In this document: positions 12,002-23,910 of the stretch, piece by piece
Layout of the letters: each line of letters starts with the position of its first letter
Numbering within the stretch: position 1 is the first letter of the stretch
Origin: Cannabis sativa
Lineage: Eukaryota > Streptophyta > Magnoliopsida > Rosales > Cannabaceae
Assembly (NCBI RefSeq): GCF_029168945.1
Contig: NC_083603.1
Location: forward strand, 53,454,406 to 53,518,405
Direction: 5' to 3'
Length of the DNA: 64,000 nucleotides
Position numbers and translations under genes: made by a program
Notes under the pieces: generated by a model
The model's database searches: none
Told to the model about the DNA's origin: nothing
What the model saw: only the letters and a program-made list of their open reading frames with translations

Positions 12002-13668
12002 TGTTGGAATTTTATGCCCTAAATAAAACCTAATTTTATTGTAATATTATTTACTTTCAATAAAGATCAGAAATCATATCTTGACCTTGTCAATGCTCTG
12101 TTCACATGTTTTATAAATGATTATAGATTTAATATATAAGTTTTATTAAATCCTGAGAATATAGTTATTCACAATTATAGTGATGTCATCATAGTGAAAA
12201 GTAATTGTGATTATATGCCTCAAACTATTTAGTCTCATGATTTATTAGTGCATTGGTTTTACACTGACGTGATAATCAACGATAAAATTTAATTACACAC
12301 TAATATGTGGAATGTTCTTTCTAGGACATTAGCAAAGTATACTAGATGTATTAGATATACATCAGACTGAACCGATATTGACAATAGAAAAAATATCATA
12401 AACTTACTGGTATGTCTTTTCTAAGTCAATGTCACTTAGTTGATCTTAGGTCAGTTGATCTCAATCCTAAGATGGTTAAGTTCTATCTTAATTGTACTAT
12501 ATGGGTTCTTTAACTTATTCATTAAAGTTGACCAATAAGATCGGCCCAATAGTTACATCTTGAGAACTCGGTAGTTCAATTGAGTGAGAGCGTTAATCAT
12601 AGATATAGAATTTATAGCTTCTATAACTAATAGAAGTGAAACGATAGTTTCCTTAGAGCTTGACTAAACGTGCTTAAATGATGGAGGCCTCATTTTTGTA
12701 TTTATATTAGTTTTTCAAAATATCATTAACAAGTAGCTAAATGTTTTAAGGATAAAGTACATTAAAGGGTAAAATAGTAATTTAGTCCATATTCAATGTA
12801 GACCATCTATAAAGGATCATTAATTATTTAGATTGTAACAATAGATAATTCATAGCGTATCTATATTTTGTATATAGAACATTCTATGTAATTGGGAGTG
12901 TAATTCCGAATCTATAGTGGAGTCAAGAGGAATTAATAAGCTAAGAAATTTACTTGGTAAATTTCAAATCTACTTATTAGGAGCTTGTTTATATATGCCC
13001 ATGATCCCCGCACTAATTGGAATAATATTAATTTGTAGTCTCAATTAATTGATTTATTTAATTAATTAGGATTTTAAATAATGACTATGTCTTATTTATG
13101 AATTTTACCAAGGAAGGATATAATTGAGAAGAAAAAAAGAAATAGGGGTTTATTTGTTAATTAGTACACTTTGCGGGTCTAATTAATAAAATATTTTAGC
13201 TATATTTTATTTGATAATTATTTAAAATTATTAAAATAAATTAGTATTTAAATAATTAGATAAGAAAAGTGCTAAAAATAAGAAAAGATACATTGTTTCA
13301 TTTAAATGAAATAAAGTGGCATAAATCTAACTCTAAAGCCCATATACAATTTGGCCCTAAGAATTGATTCAGCCCAAGTCTTTATTTTAAGCCCAATCTC
13401 ATCTAAACTTAACCTTAAGTGAAGCCTATCAATAGAAAGAGAAGAGACCTTTATCAGATGATGATTTTCTAAGCTAGACAACCCTAAAAGCTCACTTCTT
13501 CTTCTCTTTAATTTTCAAAAATTTAGAGGCTATTTTATTTTGGATTTCTTTATGAAATTTCGTGCTCCTTAGTGTTGAGAACTTGCTCACACATTTTAAA
13601 GCAATACTCAGCATAGGAAGATTATGTAGTTCAATCATCATCAGAAGAAGAATCTAGATTTAGACCTT
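12002..13668 (+). mobile_element. Plus-strand LTR of the TGTTGG family, 3' end altered
   Basis: Begins TGTTGGAATTTTATGCCC and runs through blocks shared with the LTRs at 36676 and 44198: the early GATCAGAAAT region, the AACCGATATTGAC block, and the later GCGTTCTATGTAAT-type block. Its last ~350 bp (CTTCTTCTCT..., AGAAGAAGAATCTAGATTT) differ from those LTRs, so it is a related subfamily or a truncated copy. The next LTR downstream is in inverted orientation. Confidence 0.75.
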
Positions 13669-13859
13669 TGTTATCCCGATTTCTGTCCTCCTGACGTGGT
13701 AATGCTTACGTAGATAAAATCAGTGCTACGTGGTAGTACAACTCACCAATAAGAAGACCAAGTCAGTATCTAAGGAAATGGGGAGCCCGACACACAAACA
13801 AGCATTAAATGACAGACCAGCTTCCTCACAAAAGCTGGTCGGCCAGCCTCTGGTCTGTC
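13669..13859 (+). mobile_element. GC-richer TE fragment with nested hairpin, possibly a gypsy LTR start
   Basis: A short insert starting TGTTATCCCGATTTC, between two inverted LTRs. Its end carries an inverted repeat (arms 13807-13820 and 13850-13863) around a smaller one (13815-13823, 13832-13840). A gypsy protease fragment lies just beyond the far end of the next element, so both pieces may once have belonged to one gypsy copy. This is inference. Confidence 0.35.
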
Positions 13860-15652
13860 ATTTTACCAGGATCTAGATTTACTACCAAGTATGTTGATTA
13901 ACATCCTAATATGAATTCTAAAACAATGAAATAAACACATAAGAGTTTAAGAAACCTTACAGTGGGTGCGGCGGAATATTATGACTCCTTCCATTCAGAT
14001 TTCTAGCCCTGGATTCCTTTCTGTAGCAGAGCATAATCAAGATCTGAATCTGGATCTCTTTCTCTCCTTTTTGTTGGTGCTGAATTTCCACAGTCTTACA
14101 TACTATGATTGAGGTACCACTTGATGTGTATGGGCACTACTCATTCACTAAAGGGAATTTTGAAATTTTGAAGAGAAGAAAAGAGAGAGGAAAGTGGTGG
14201 CTCAGGAATTCACTCTAAAAAGAATGAGATGCAATTGTGTGTTGTTTCATGAAGCCATTACTTTCTATTTATAGAATGCCCTCTAGGTTTAGGGTAGAAT
14301 TGTGTGACATTAAAATAATGGAAAAATAAAATGGTAAAAGCCTATGCATAGTGGGCGACCTATATAAGGAAATTGGGCCTCACTTTGCAACTTTCCCATT
14401 TTGTTATTTTTTATTCCCATTTTCTCAAAAATGCCAATTTTTTAATTTAACCATTTAAATGCTCATTCTAATTATTTAATAACTTAAAAATAATTATTAA
14501 ATAATATTGCCATTTAATATATTTATTAATTTAGACATGTAAAGTCTCTTAATTAATAAATAAACCTAGAATCTCTTTTCTTTACAATTTTGCCCTTGCT
14601 TAGTGAAAATTCATAAAGTAGACATAGTCTAACTTTAGAATTTTAATTGATTAATTAAAATCAATTAACTGAGTCTTACAAGCAGTATGGTCTCAACTAG
14701 TATGGGGACCATGGGTCTATATAACCGAGCTTCCAATAAGTCGAACCGAATTTACCAAGTAAATTCCCTAACTTATTAATTCCTTATTGAATCCACACTT
14801 AGAACATGGAATTGCACTCTCAGTCATATAGAACGCTCTATATGTTCCATGATATAGATACGTCATTAGTTATCCATTGCTATAACCCTAATGTGATCAA
14901 TGACCCTCTAATAGATTATCTACATTGAATAGGCACTAAGTTACCGTTACACCTTCAATGTATTTTATCCTTAAAACACTTAGCTCCGTATAAATGATAT
15001 TTCAGCAAAGTGAAATGAGATCTCCACCATTTATCTCTGTTTAGCCAAGCTCGAAGGATATCATCGTTTCACTTCTAAATTCCTATAGAAGTTATAGATT
15101 CCATATTTATGGTAGGGTTCCCACTCAATTATACTATCATGTTCCCAAAATGTACGTATCACCCTGACCCAAAAGTAGGCTTAACTAACAAATCAAAGAA
15201 CATGTATAGTACTCTTGAGATCGAACCTAACCATATCAGGATTAAGATCATTTGATCTAGGATCAACAGGTGATATTGAATTGAATATATATTACGGTAA
15301 ATTCTAATATATCTAATCAAAGTTCAATATCGGTCCCTTCCGATGTATACTCCATACATCCGATACTGGTAAACTTTGCCAATGTCTTGGAAAGGACATA
15401 ACACTATTCCAAGGTGTAAGGATACCTATCGCTGATTATACCATGTCAGTCTAAATCCAGTGTTCTAACAAATCAGGGAATAATCTTTAACAAATTCATA
15501 TGTTCTGGACTTAAATAGAATTCATACACTATATATATAATCATGAAATAAATCATGTGAACCATGCAACATAAAATGTTATTTCTGATCTTTATTAATA
15601 AGTAAATCTGATTATATTGAAATGAGTTTTATTTAGGGCATAAAACCCAACA
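13860..15652 (-). repeat. 3' LTR of copy A, outer end truncated
   Basis: Matches 21710-23570 almost throughout, starting at ATTTTACCAGG. The outermost TGTTGGAAATT is missing. A ~68-bp segment present at about 23343-23410 is absent here near 15480. Confidence 0.9.
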
Positions 15653-16079
15653 AACTCCCACTTGCACTAATATAAAATAAAATGTGCATTTCAAATAATC
15701 ATTAACACCTTGATATACAAATCAAGTGTAGTAGTAGTAAACTTCTCGTAATAGGATCTGACAGGTTGAAAAACCTTTTCTCCACCATTACTATTCCTTA
15801 ATCACAAAATTCTTGATATTGTGAAATTACTCTCTATATGTCTACTCTTTTGGGATACTGGATTCTATACCTTTGGCAACTACTTTTGGTTAATCAGGAA
15901 ATAACGCTAGTAGTTAAGACAAGTTGGAACGGTGCCACAATTGTATAGAACTTTCCTTAGACTGAATAAGTACCTTTCCTGCAACTTTAATATTCAGTCT
16001 CTCTCTGGTAGACTAAGAGATTTCAGATAGGTTTTTACACTTCTCCAAAATCACTACTCCACCCCAGAGTAATCACCAT

Positions 16080-16290
16080 TTTATCAGCAGACTTTCTAGC
16101 ACAAAGGCAAGTCTTGAAATCTGATGTGGTGTAGTCTAAGAGTTTTAAACACACCCTTATGGACTAATATATAGTTCCTCTTCTTAATCTTAAGATTTAC
16201 TTGATTGTCTTCCAATGTTCTTCTCCTGGATTAATCTGATACCTACTCATTACTCCCACTCAACAGTAGGTGTCTGGTCTAAGGCATACT
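16080..16290 (-). pseudogene. Decayed copia RT/RNase H remnant in copy A
   Basis: On the minus strand the peptide RYQINPGEEHWKTIK (complement of 16200-16247) matches the copia motif usually seen as SRYQ-x-NPG-x-EHW-x-x-VK. Upstream LRP-D and downstream LRRGT and TSDF traces fit the family order. In-frame stops interrupt it (TGA, complement of 16260-16262; TAA, complement of 16197-16199). It cannot make a working enzyme. Confidence 0.75.
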
Positions 16291-18371
16291 AAAGCATATC
16301 TGAGACCTCTCACTGTTGATTTAAGAAATTCTTTCATGGCTTTATCTTTTCTGGAATAGTTGAGACTTTTCCTTAGATAAATAAAATATATGTCTAGAAG
16401 TTGTGAAGCTTCTATAGATTTCCATTGGAAAGAAAATGCTTCAGCATCTTACTAAAGTAAGTTGCTTGCATTAGAGTAAATAATTACCAGGTATACCACA
16501 AGACATAGGTTTAGATAAACTCAAACCTATAATACTAGGAACAGGAAGTTTTGTTAAGTCCATTGAATAGACTTATTAACGAAAATTTCCTTTTATGTCC
16601 TTGTAATAGAAAACTTTAGGTTACTCCATGTGAATGGATTAAACCATAGTTCTCTTGGCTTTCTTCTTAGTTTCTTATCTTGACAATCCATTACTTGTTT
16701 AAACTCACAATGGGTTTTAATCACTAGTGTCTTCCAAGTCATAAGAAGGTGAAGTTCCTTGAAACTCTCCCACTACGACAAGGTACCGTGAATTATGTCT
16801 AAGAAAACTAAATGGTATTGACTTCTTCGGTTGTGTTAAGACAACAGAGGCAGTGGGATCATCTTGTAACGAATAAGATGATAGAACACTTATGGAATCA
16901 AGAAAAAAATATCTCCTTTATTTGCTACTTTATTTTCAGACTTAGTCATTTTCTTAGAAAAGTAGTATTTGTTTAAACAAACACTTTCTTATCTAATGAC
17001 TATGTGATGGTCCACCCCTAATCACTTAGAATAACTAACAAACATGCAAACCAGGGTTAGCAGTTCTAGCTTTTTTTAAGATTTCGATTAGGTCATCCAT
17101 GAATCTAGTAATGATTTACATTAAGTATACAACCATTGCATCATTCTGAAATTATATTACCATAGAAGGATTTAGGCAACGACTAGTAACTAATTATCAA
17201 TATGCAAATTGAATTTTTGGGGAGGTAAGTTTGGATATAATTCAAAAATCAAATTAATGATCTTTGAACTGCATATCTACTAACTTTTAATCCACCCCTA
17301 TCAGTTCGCAAGATCTTTAACCACTTACCATTGCTAGAAATTCATGAAATTTTTCAAATATTTTAAATTTCTTTTTGCATAAGGTAAAATCTAGTGTGAT
17401 CGTTTTAAGAATACAACAAAAACTCATATCCACCCCTGAATGTACATCCATCTGCAAATGAGATGAACTTAATTTCAGTGGATATAGGCATATTAACTCT
17501 TTGCAGAGAATGATCTTTTCAAAACACTATGAACAAGATAAAAATGCCATAGATTTATAAAATATGTGGTTGTATCTTTTTATGACTTAAGTTTAGTTAC
17601 ATCAAAGAGTTCTTAGAATAGTGCAAGTGGATTCTAGTCACAGAATATTAAACTCATACAGTTTAAATCCATTGAAAGAAAATGGTTATGAAACACTTGT
17701 GAAAGTGTAACTGTATAATTAGTAATTCTTTCTTGGACCACCACTACTAATCTAACTCTATGATTTGTCTATACAAGTAGGAGATTTCTAAGATTGAGGA
17801 TGTATATCATTTTGGGATAGAATTTCGGGAATATAATCATATGCGTCATTTAATTTCTTAAGAGAAAATATAAAATGACTTTATATGATTTATAGACCAT
17901 TCATCCAATGATATGTCATTGAGCTAATTCAAAATGAATAAGCTAAGAGGAATTAGGATAATTTCGTTTTAAATAAGAATCCAACGATGCTCCGATTTGC
18001 GAGAGTCAAAGTAATCTTATTTATACAATCTTCTTGTTTCATATTGTACAATACTAGTCTAAGGTGTCATCAATTGATGAACAGCTAGATGTTGCATATA
18101 CAATATTTATCTTTCGAGATCTAACACTATTATGTTAGTCTAATGGTGAAAATCCATTAGGGATTTATCTCATTAGAAAAACAAACCAAGTTAGACCAAC
18201 AATGAAGATTCGAAATTAAACTACAATTTAATAACAGAAAATAACATGGTTCAATATAAATTCATACACAATTCAGAAATTATTAAACATATAGCAAGTA
18301 GGAATGACAAGTGAAAATACTAAAACATACAATCCTAAATAATTTCCAAGGTCTTCAACAAACTGATATCA

Positions 18372-18570
18372 GTGTCCCGTTTAGGCGAGAGTCAAAGCTA
18401 CCATCCATTGAATAGAGTTGTCAGCTCATCTAAAATGATAAACATTCTAGCAACCTTTTATTCGATCAAGATTGGAATCCGCGTTGTCCCGTTTAGACGA
18501 GAGTCAAGGCTATTCTATCTTATGAGCTTCCACCATTGTTTCATATTCTTGCAAGTCTTATACAGTCGCC
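18372..18570. repeat. GCGAGAGTCAA motif repeats inside copy A
   Basis: GTCCCGTTTAGGCGAGAGTC occurs near 18375 and again, with one change (AGACGAGAGTC), near 18487. A weaker version (TTTGCGAGAGTCAAAG) is near 17994. The same motifs occur in the element at the window end. No coding sense was found. Confidence 0.6.
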
Positions 18571-21500
18571 ACCATTAGGGTGATCAATACTGTATAAAAA
18601 ACTTACAAGATTACTTATCTTTCGAGATTAAACGGTGCTAACTTGCTAATGAACGTTCCTCCATTAGGGAGGATTACTCACTAAAACAATAGCTATGTAA
18701 AACCAACAATGGAGATCGAATGTCTAATAATAATAAAGCTCATTTTTTTTTATGAAAGTTGTGTTTTCTTCTAATATTTATTTTAATCAATTTATTTTAA
18801 ATATATATTTATTTAATTAAAATTTCCAATTTAGAATGAAAAATTCTAAATATAAATTTTAATGTAATATTTATAAATTATACTTAGATGGATATGATAA
18901 TAATATGAATTATTTCCATCTTAGTAATAATTTCCATAAATATTTAGAAAATTATTCAATTTAAGTTGTTTCAAAATTAATTTAAATTAATTTACAACTC
19001 AAATTTAATTTTTTATAAATATATATTGCATTTCGAAAAAAGAAGTGTAACAGAATACTACTTTCGAAAATGCTTTAAAATAAAATAAAATAAATCCTGG
19101 AAAATTACTCTAATTTTATGTTGGCCCAAAATTAATTTATAACAAAAATATAATTTTCCTATTTAATTAAATATTTAAGAAAAATTTCAAATTTTTGAGT
19201 ATCATGATTAAGAATCAACTTAAATATTAATTTTCTATTTAATTAAATATACTAGAAAAATACTTCAAGCAAAACAGATAATAACTATCTAGATTTTCAT
19301 TAACTAATTAATTCAATTTCTAATTATAATATATTTTAGTTCATTTATTTTAATTAATCATTAAATAAAAAAATCATTGATTTAAGTTGGTCCAAAATAA
19401 ATATTTTTCAGCTTTAATCTATTTTTCAAATAAAATTCGAAATTTCTGCATTAAAGAAATACATTTTCGAAATTGTGGGAAAAAGATTAATAAAATTATT
19501 TAAATTTAAGTTATTCTGAAATAAGATTCCAAACTTAAAATAATTTTCCACTTTAATTAAATTACATGAAAATAATAATATTTAAGTATCATGATGAAAA
19601 TCAACTTAGATATTGAAATTTTCAATTTAATTAAATGTATTAAATTCAAGAAATAAATAATTAAGTATAGAGGAAACTTAATTATTAATTCTAGTTTAAT
19701 ACTAGGAAAATATACTAAACTTAGATTGTACCAAAATTAATTATTAAACAATTAATTTCACAATCAATGATATTTTCCTATTTTAATATTAGAAATAATA
19801 ACTAGTATAGAAATGACTATCTAGAATATATATCATTAACTAAGTGTTTTTCTAAAATTAACTTTAAAATATTAAAATGTAAAATAAATTTCATATATTT
19901 TAAAAGTTAATTATGTTGCTAATTCAATTTTAATTAGGTTAGACTAATATAATTAACCTAATACAATTATTTAAATAAGACAAATGGGCCTTCACAATTG
20001 GGGTAGTTCATGTGAGGGGGAGTTGGATTCAGTATGTCGTACCCACTTCTATTGGCCCCCAACTCTCACACAAGGCCCAAAAGAGAGGAATTTAACCTTA
20101 AAATAAACAATTGTTATTCATTGAATAAGCCCAAATCTAATTGGGCCTAAATAAAATTACTTATGTCAAATTTTATTTTAGCAACCTAGTCCATTTACTT
20201 AGTAAAACTTAAATGAGCTTCCTATATGCATCTAAGCCCAATAGCAAACATATAGGCTCACACAGGTCAATGATTTGGATGGGCCCTATCATGTTACTAG
20301 GTTTACACAGATGAAAGAAGTACAAAATTTACCTGTTACAAATTATTTATAAGATCTATTGACAATTGGACTATGATTAAAATCAGATCATTGGATCTGT
20401 AAACAAGTTAATCATAGCAATTTAGATCAGATAAATAATAAGTTTGTTAATTTTTTTTTTTGAATAAACAATATAAAATTAAACAAACATTGTCCATGTA
20501 ACAAATGTGAAATAACATATTAATATAATTAAATTATTATTTTTAAACTAACCAATTAAATTTTAAAAATTTATGGTTGTTAAAACAAACCCTAAAAATC
20601 TCAAAATAATGGAAACTAATTTTAAAATATCTAGGTTTATTTGAATCAAATTAAATTAAATATCAAATAAGATCAATGATTTGAAAGAAAGAATCTTCAA
20701 TATCACTTTCAGATCTTATAATTTAATAAAATAAACCAGTTTTAAAATAGATTTGGTTAGATAATTATTATTTTAGGAATAAAATAATAAATAAATAATA
20801 ATTATCATAATTATATGTCAAAATATCTCAAAAGAAGCAATATTCAAATTTCTACAAAATATCTAAGTTATTTGAATATTTAAGATATGATTTATATATT
20901 TCAAATAAGAAAAAAAATGATATATACAGAAAAATATCATTTTTAAACTTATAATTTATAAATAATTAAATATTTAACAAAATAACAAATTTTGAATTTG
21001 AAAATATTATGGTAAGTATATCTATAAAAATATCTATGTTAATTTTAAATTTATTAATTATTTAATTTGTCATATAAGATAATTTTAATATAATATTTTA
21101 AAGAAAAAGACAAAGTTATCTTTTAATTTAAAATATGTTAAATATCAAAATTTCTAATCTTATAATTAAATATATAAATATTAAAGAAGTTAACAAATTT
21201 TTAAATCTGACCATAATAGGAAATATTTAAAAATTGGAAATATTCCAAATTGGAAATATTTCAAAAAAAAAAAGTAAATATTTCAAATTTGTAATATTTA
21301 AAATTGGAAATATTTCAAATTGGAAAAATCTAAAATTGGAAATATCAGATTTTGGGAAACAATCCCATAAAAAATTAGATTTTTGGGGTAAAAAACACAA
21401 AATTCGCAATTGATACACCCACTCGACAGCCTTGAATCCCGATTTTCCAAAATTCATAAATTTTTCAATTTTTATCAGAATCGAGTTCCGTAAAAAACAA

Positions 21501-21690
21501 AATTGCTTAATTTTTTACAAGGAATCCAAATAAAATATTTTCAAAAATAGAAAAAATGTTTTTTATGGAAAAAATTCGTACAACATATACATTCACCACA
21601 TAAGCACATAAACCAACATAAAACCATCCAAATCAACACAAAACATATAAAACATCGTTTTAATTCATATTACATGAAAGTAAATCATTA

Positions 21691-21707
21691 CCATGGCTCT
21701 GATACCA
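21691..21707 (-). other. Primer-binding site for initiator Met tRNA
   Basis: The minus strand reads TGGTATCAGAGCCATGG two bases inside the 5' LTR. This is the usual plant retrotransposon site complementary to the 3' end of initiator tRNA-Met. It fixes the element's strand. Confidence 0.92.
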
Positions 21708-21709
21708 GT

Positions 21710-23570
21710 TGTTGGAAATTATTTTACCAGGATCTAAATTTACTACCAAGTATGTTTGATTAACATCCTAATATGAATTCTAAAACAATGAAATAAACAC
21801 ATAAGAGTTTAAGAAACCTTACAGTGGGTGCAGCGGAATATTATGACTCCTTCCATTAAGATCTCTAGCCCTTGATTCCTTTCTATAGCAGAGCATAATC
21901 AAGATCTGAATCTGGATCTCTTTCTCTCCTTCTTGTTGGTGCTGAATTTCCACAGTCTTACATACTATGATTGAGGTACCACTTGATGTGTGTGGGCACT
22001 ACTCATTCACTCAAGGGAATTTTGAAATTTTGAAGAGAAGAAAAGAGAGAGGAAAGTGGTGGCTCAGGAATTCACTCTAAAAAGAATGAGATGCAATTGT
22101 GTGTTGTTTCCTGAAGCCATTACTTTCTATTTATAGAATGCCCTCTAGGTTTAGGTTAGAATTGTGTGGCATTAAAATAATGGAAAAATAAAATGGTAAA
22201 AGCCTATGCATAGTGGGCGGCCTATATAAGAAAATTGGGCCTCACTTTGCAACTTTCCCATTTTGTTATTTTTTATTCCCATTTTCTCAAAAATGTCAAT
22301 TTTCCAATTTAACCATTTAAATGCCCATTCTAATTATTTAATAACTTAAAAATAATTATTAAATAATATTGCCATTTAATATATTTATTAATTTAGACAT
22401 GTAAAGTCTCTTAATTAATAAATAAACCTAGCATCTCTTTTCTTTACAATTTTGCCCTTGCTTAGTGAAAATTCATAAAGTAGACATAGTCTAACTTTAG
22501 AATTTTAATTGATTAATTAAAATCAATTAACTGAGTCTTACAAGCAGTATGGTCTCAACTAGTATGGGGACCATGGGTCTATATAACCGAGCTTCCAATA
22601 AGTCGAACCGAATTTACCAAGTAAATTCCCTAACTTATTAATTCCTTATTGAATCCACACTTAGAACTTGGAATTGCACTCTCAGTCATATTGAACGCTC
22701 TATATGTTCCATGATATAGATACGTCATTAGTTATCCATTGTTATAACCCTAATGTGATCAATGACCCTCTAATAGATGATCTACATTGAATAGGCACTA
22801 AGTTACCGTTACACCTTCAATGTATTTAATCCTTAAAACACTTAGCTTCGTATAAATGATATTTAAGCAAAGTGAAATGAGATCTCCACCATTTATCTTT
22901 GTTTAGCCAAGCTCGAAGGATATCATCGTTTCACTTCTAAATTCCTATAGAAGTTATAGATTCCATATTTATGGTAGGGCTCCTACTCAATTATACTATC
23001 ATGTTCCCAAAATGTACGTATCACCCTGACCCAAAAGTAGGCTTAACTAACAAATCAAAGAACATGTATAGTACTCTTGAGATCGAACCTAACCATATCA
23101 GGATTAAGATCATTTGATCTAGGATCAACAGGTGATATTGAATTGAATATATATTACGGTAAATTCTAATATATCTAATTAAAGTTCAATATCGGTCCCT
23201 TCCGATGTATACTCCATACATCCGATACTGGTAAACTTTGCCAATGTCCTGGAAAGGACATAACACTTTTCCAAGGTGTAAGAATACCTATCACTGATTA
23301 TACCATGTCAGTCTAAATCCAGTGTTCTAACAAATCAGGGAATAAACTTTCGAACATATAATTAAGATTATATTCCACTGTGCTGACAACACTATAATCT
23401 TTAACAAATTCATATGTTCTGGACTTAAATAGAATTCATACATTATATATATATATAATCATGAAATAAATCATGTGAACCATGGAACATAAAATGTTAT
23501 TTCTGATCTTTATTAATAAGTAAATCCGATTATATTGAAATGGGTTTTATATAGGGCATAAAACCCAACA
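21710..23570 (-). repeat. 5' LTR of copy A
   Basis: 1861 bp, plus-strand ends TGTTGGAAATT and AAACCCAACA, so on the minus strand it runs TGTTGGGTTTT to ATTTCCAACA. A TATA-like CTATAAATAG lies on the minus strand in the second half (around 22126-22135). The base after 23570 starts GATAC, a possible target-site duplication whose partner is lost with the truncated far end. Confidence 0.9.
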
Positions 23571-23910
23571 GATACTCCATCGCGAGCCCAAAAGCGACAT
23601 CCTAACTTTTGAAGACAGGGGGCCTAAGCAACTAAAGCTTATAGAGCCCATAATCTCCTTCACAGAAGAAGACGTTGCTCAAGTCAGTTTCCCACACAAT
23701 GACCCCCTGGTCATTACTTTGGGAACATGACCATAGCGAGATGTAGGATGGACGATGGAGCCTCCTCCAACATTCTTTCCAAGTCAACATATGAAAAGAT
23801 GGGGCTCCAACTCACTGACCTGGCACCCTGCAATCAAGGGATGTATGAGTTCTTTGGCCAAGGCATCACACCTACTGGATATATCGAATTACCCCTCACA
23901 TGGTCCCCTC
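23571..23910 (+). pseudogene. Ty3/gypsy aspartic-protease fragment
   Basis: One frame gives FTEEDVAQVSFPHNDPLVIT. A frameshift before 23727 leads to MTIARCRMDDGASSNILSKS, then EKMGLQL and GYIELPLT. This order (HNDPLVIT, D-x-G-[SA]-S catalytic region, EKMGL, PLT) is that of the protease region in plant Ty3/gypsy polyproteins. The catalytic loop reads DDGAS. The fragment is short, frameshifted and cut off at both ends, at the left by copy A and at the right by a truncated LTR. Confidence 0.8.

Larger units (their letters stand above)
13860..23570 (-). mobile_element. Non-autonomous (LARD-like) copia-derived LTR retrotransposon, copy A
   Basis: Minus-strand element. The 5' LTR is 21710-23570 and the 3' LTR is 13860-15652. 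The primer-binding site is at 21691-21707. A purine-rich GCAAGTGGGAGTTT tract (complement of 15653-15667) precedes the 3' LTR. The internal region is about 6 kb but has no intact gag-pol. It holds a decayed copia RT/RNase H remnant near the 3' end, motifs repeated around GCGAGAGTCAA, a long AT-rich block at 18730-19980, and a conserved GC-richer block at 19983-20340. The two LTRs are nearly identical, apart from a ~68-bp gap in the 3' LTR and loss of its outermost ~11 bases. The insertion is therefore young. Confidence 0.85.
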
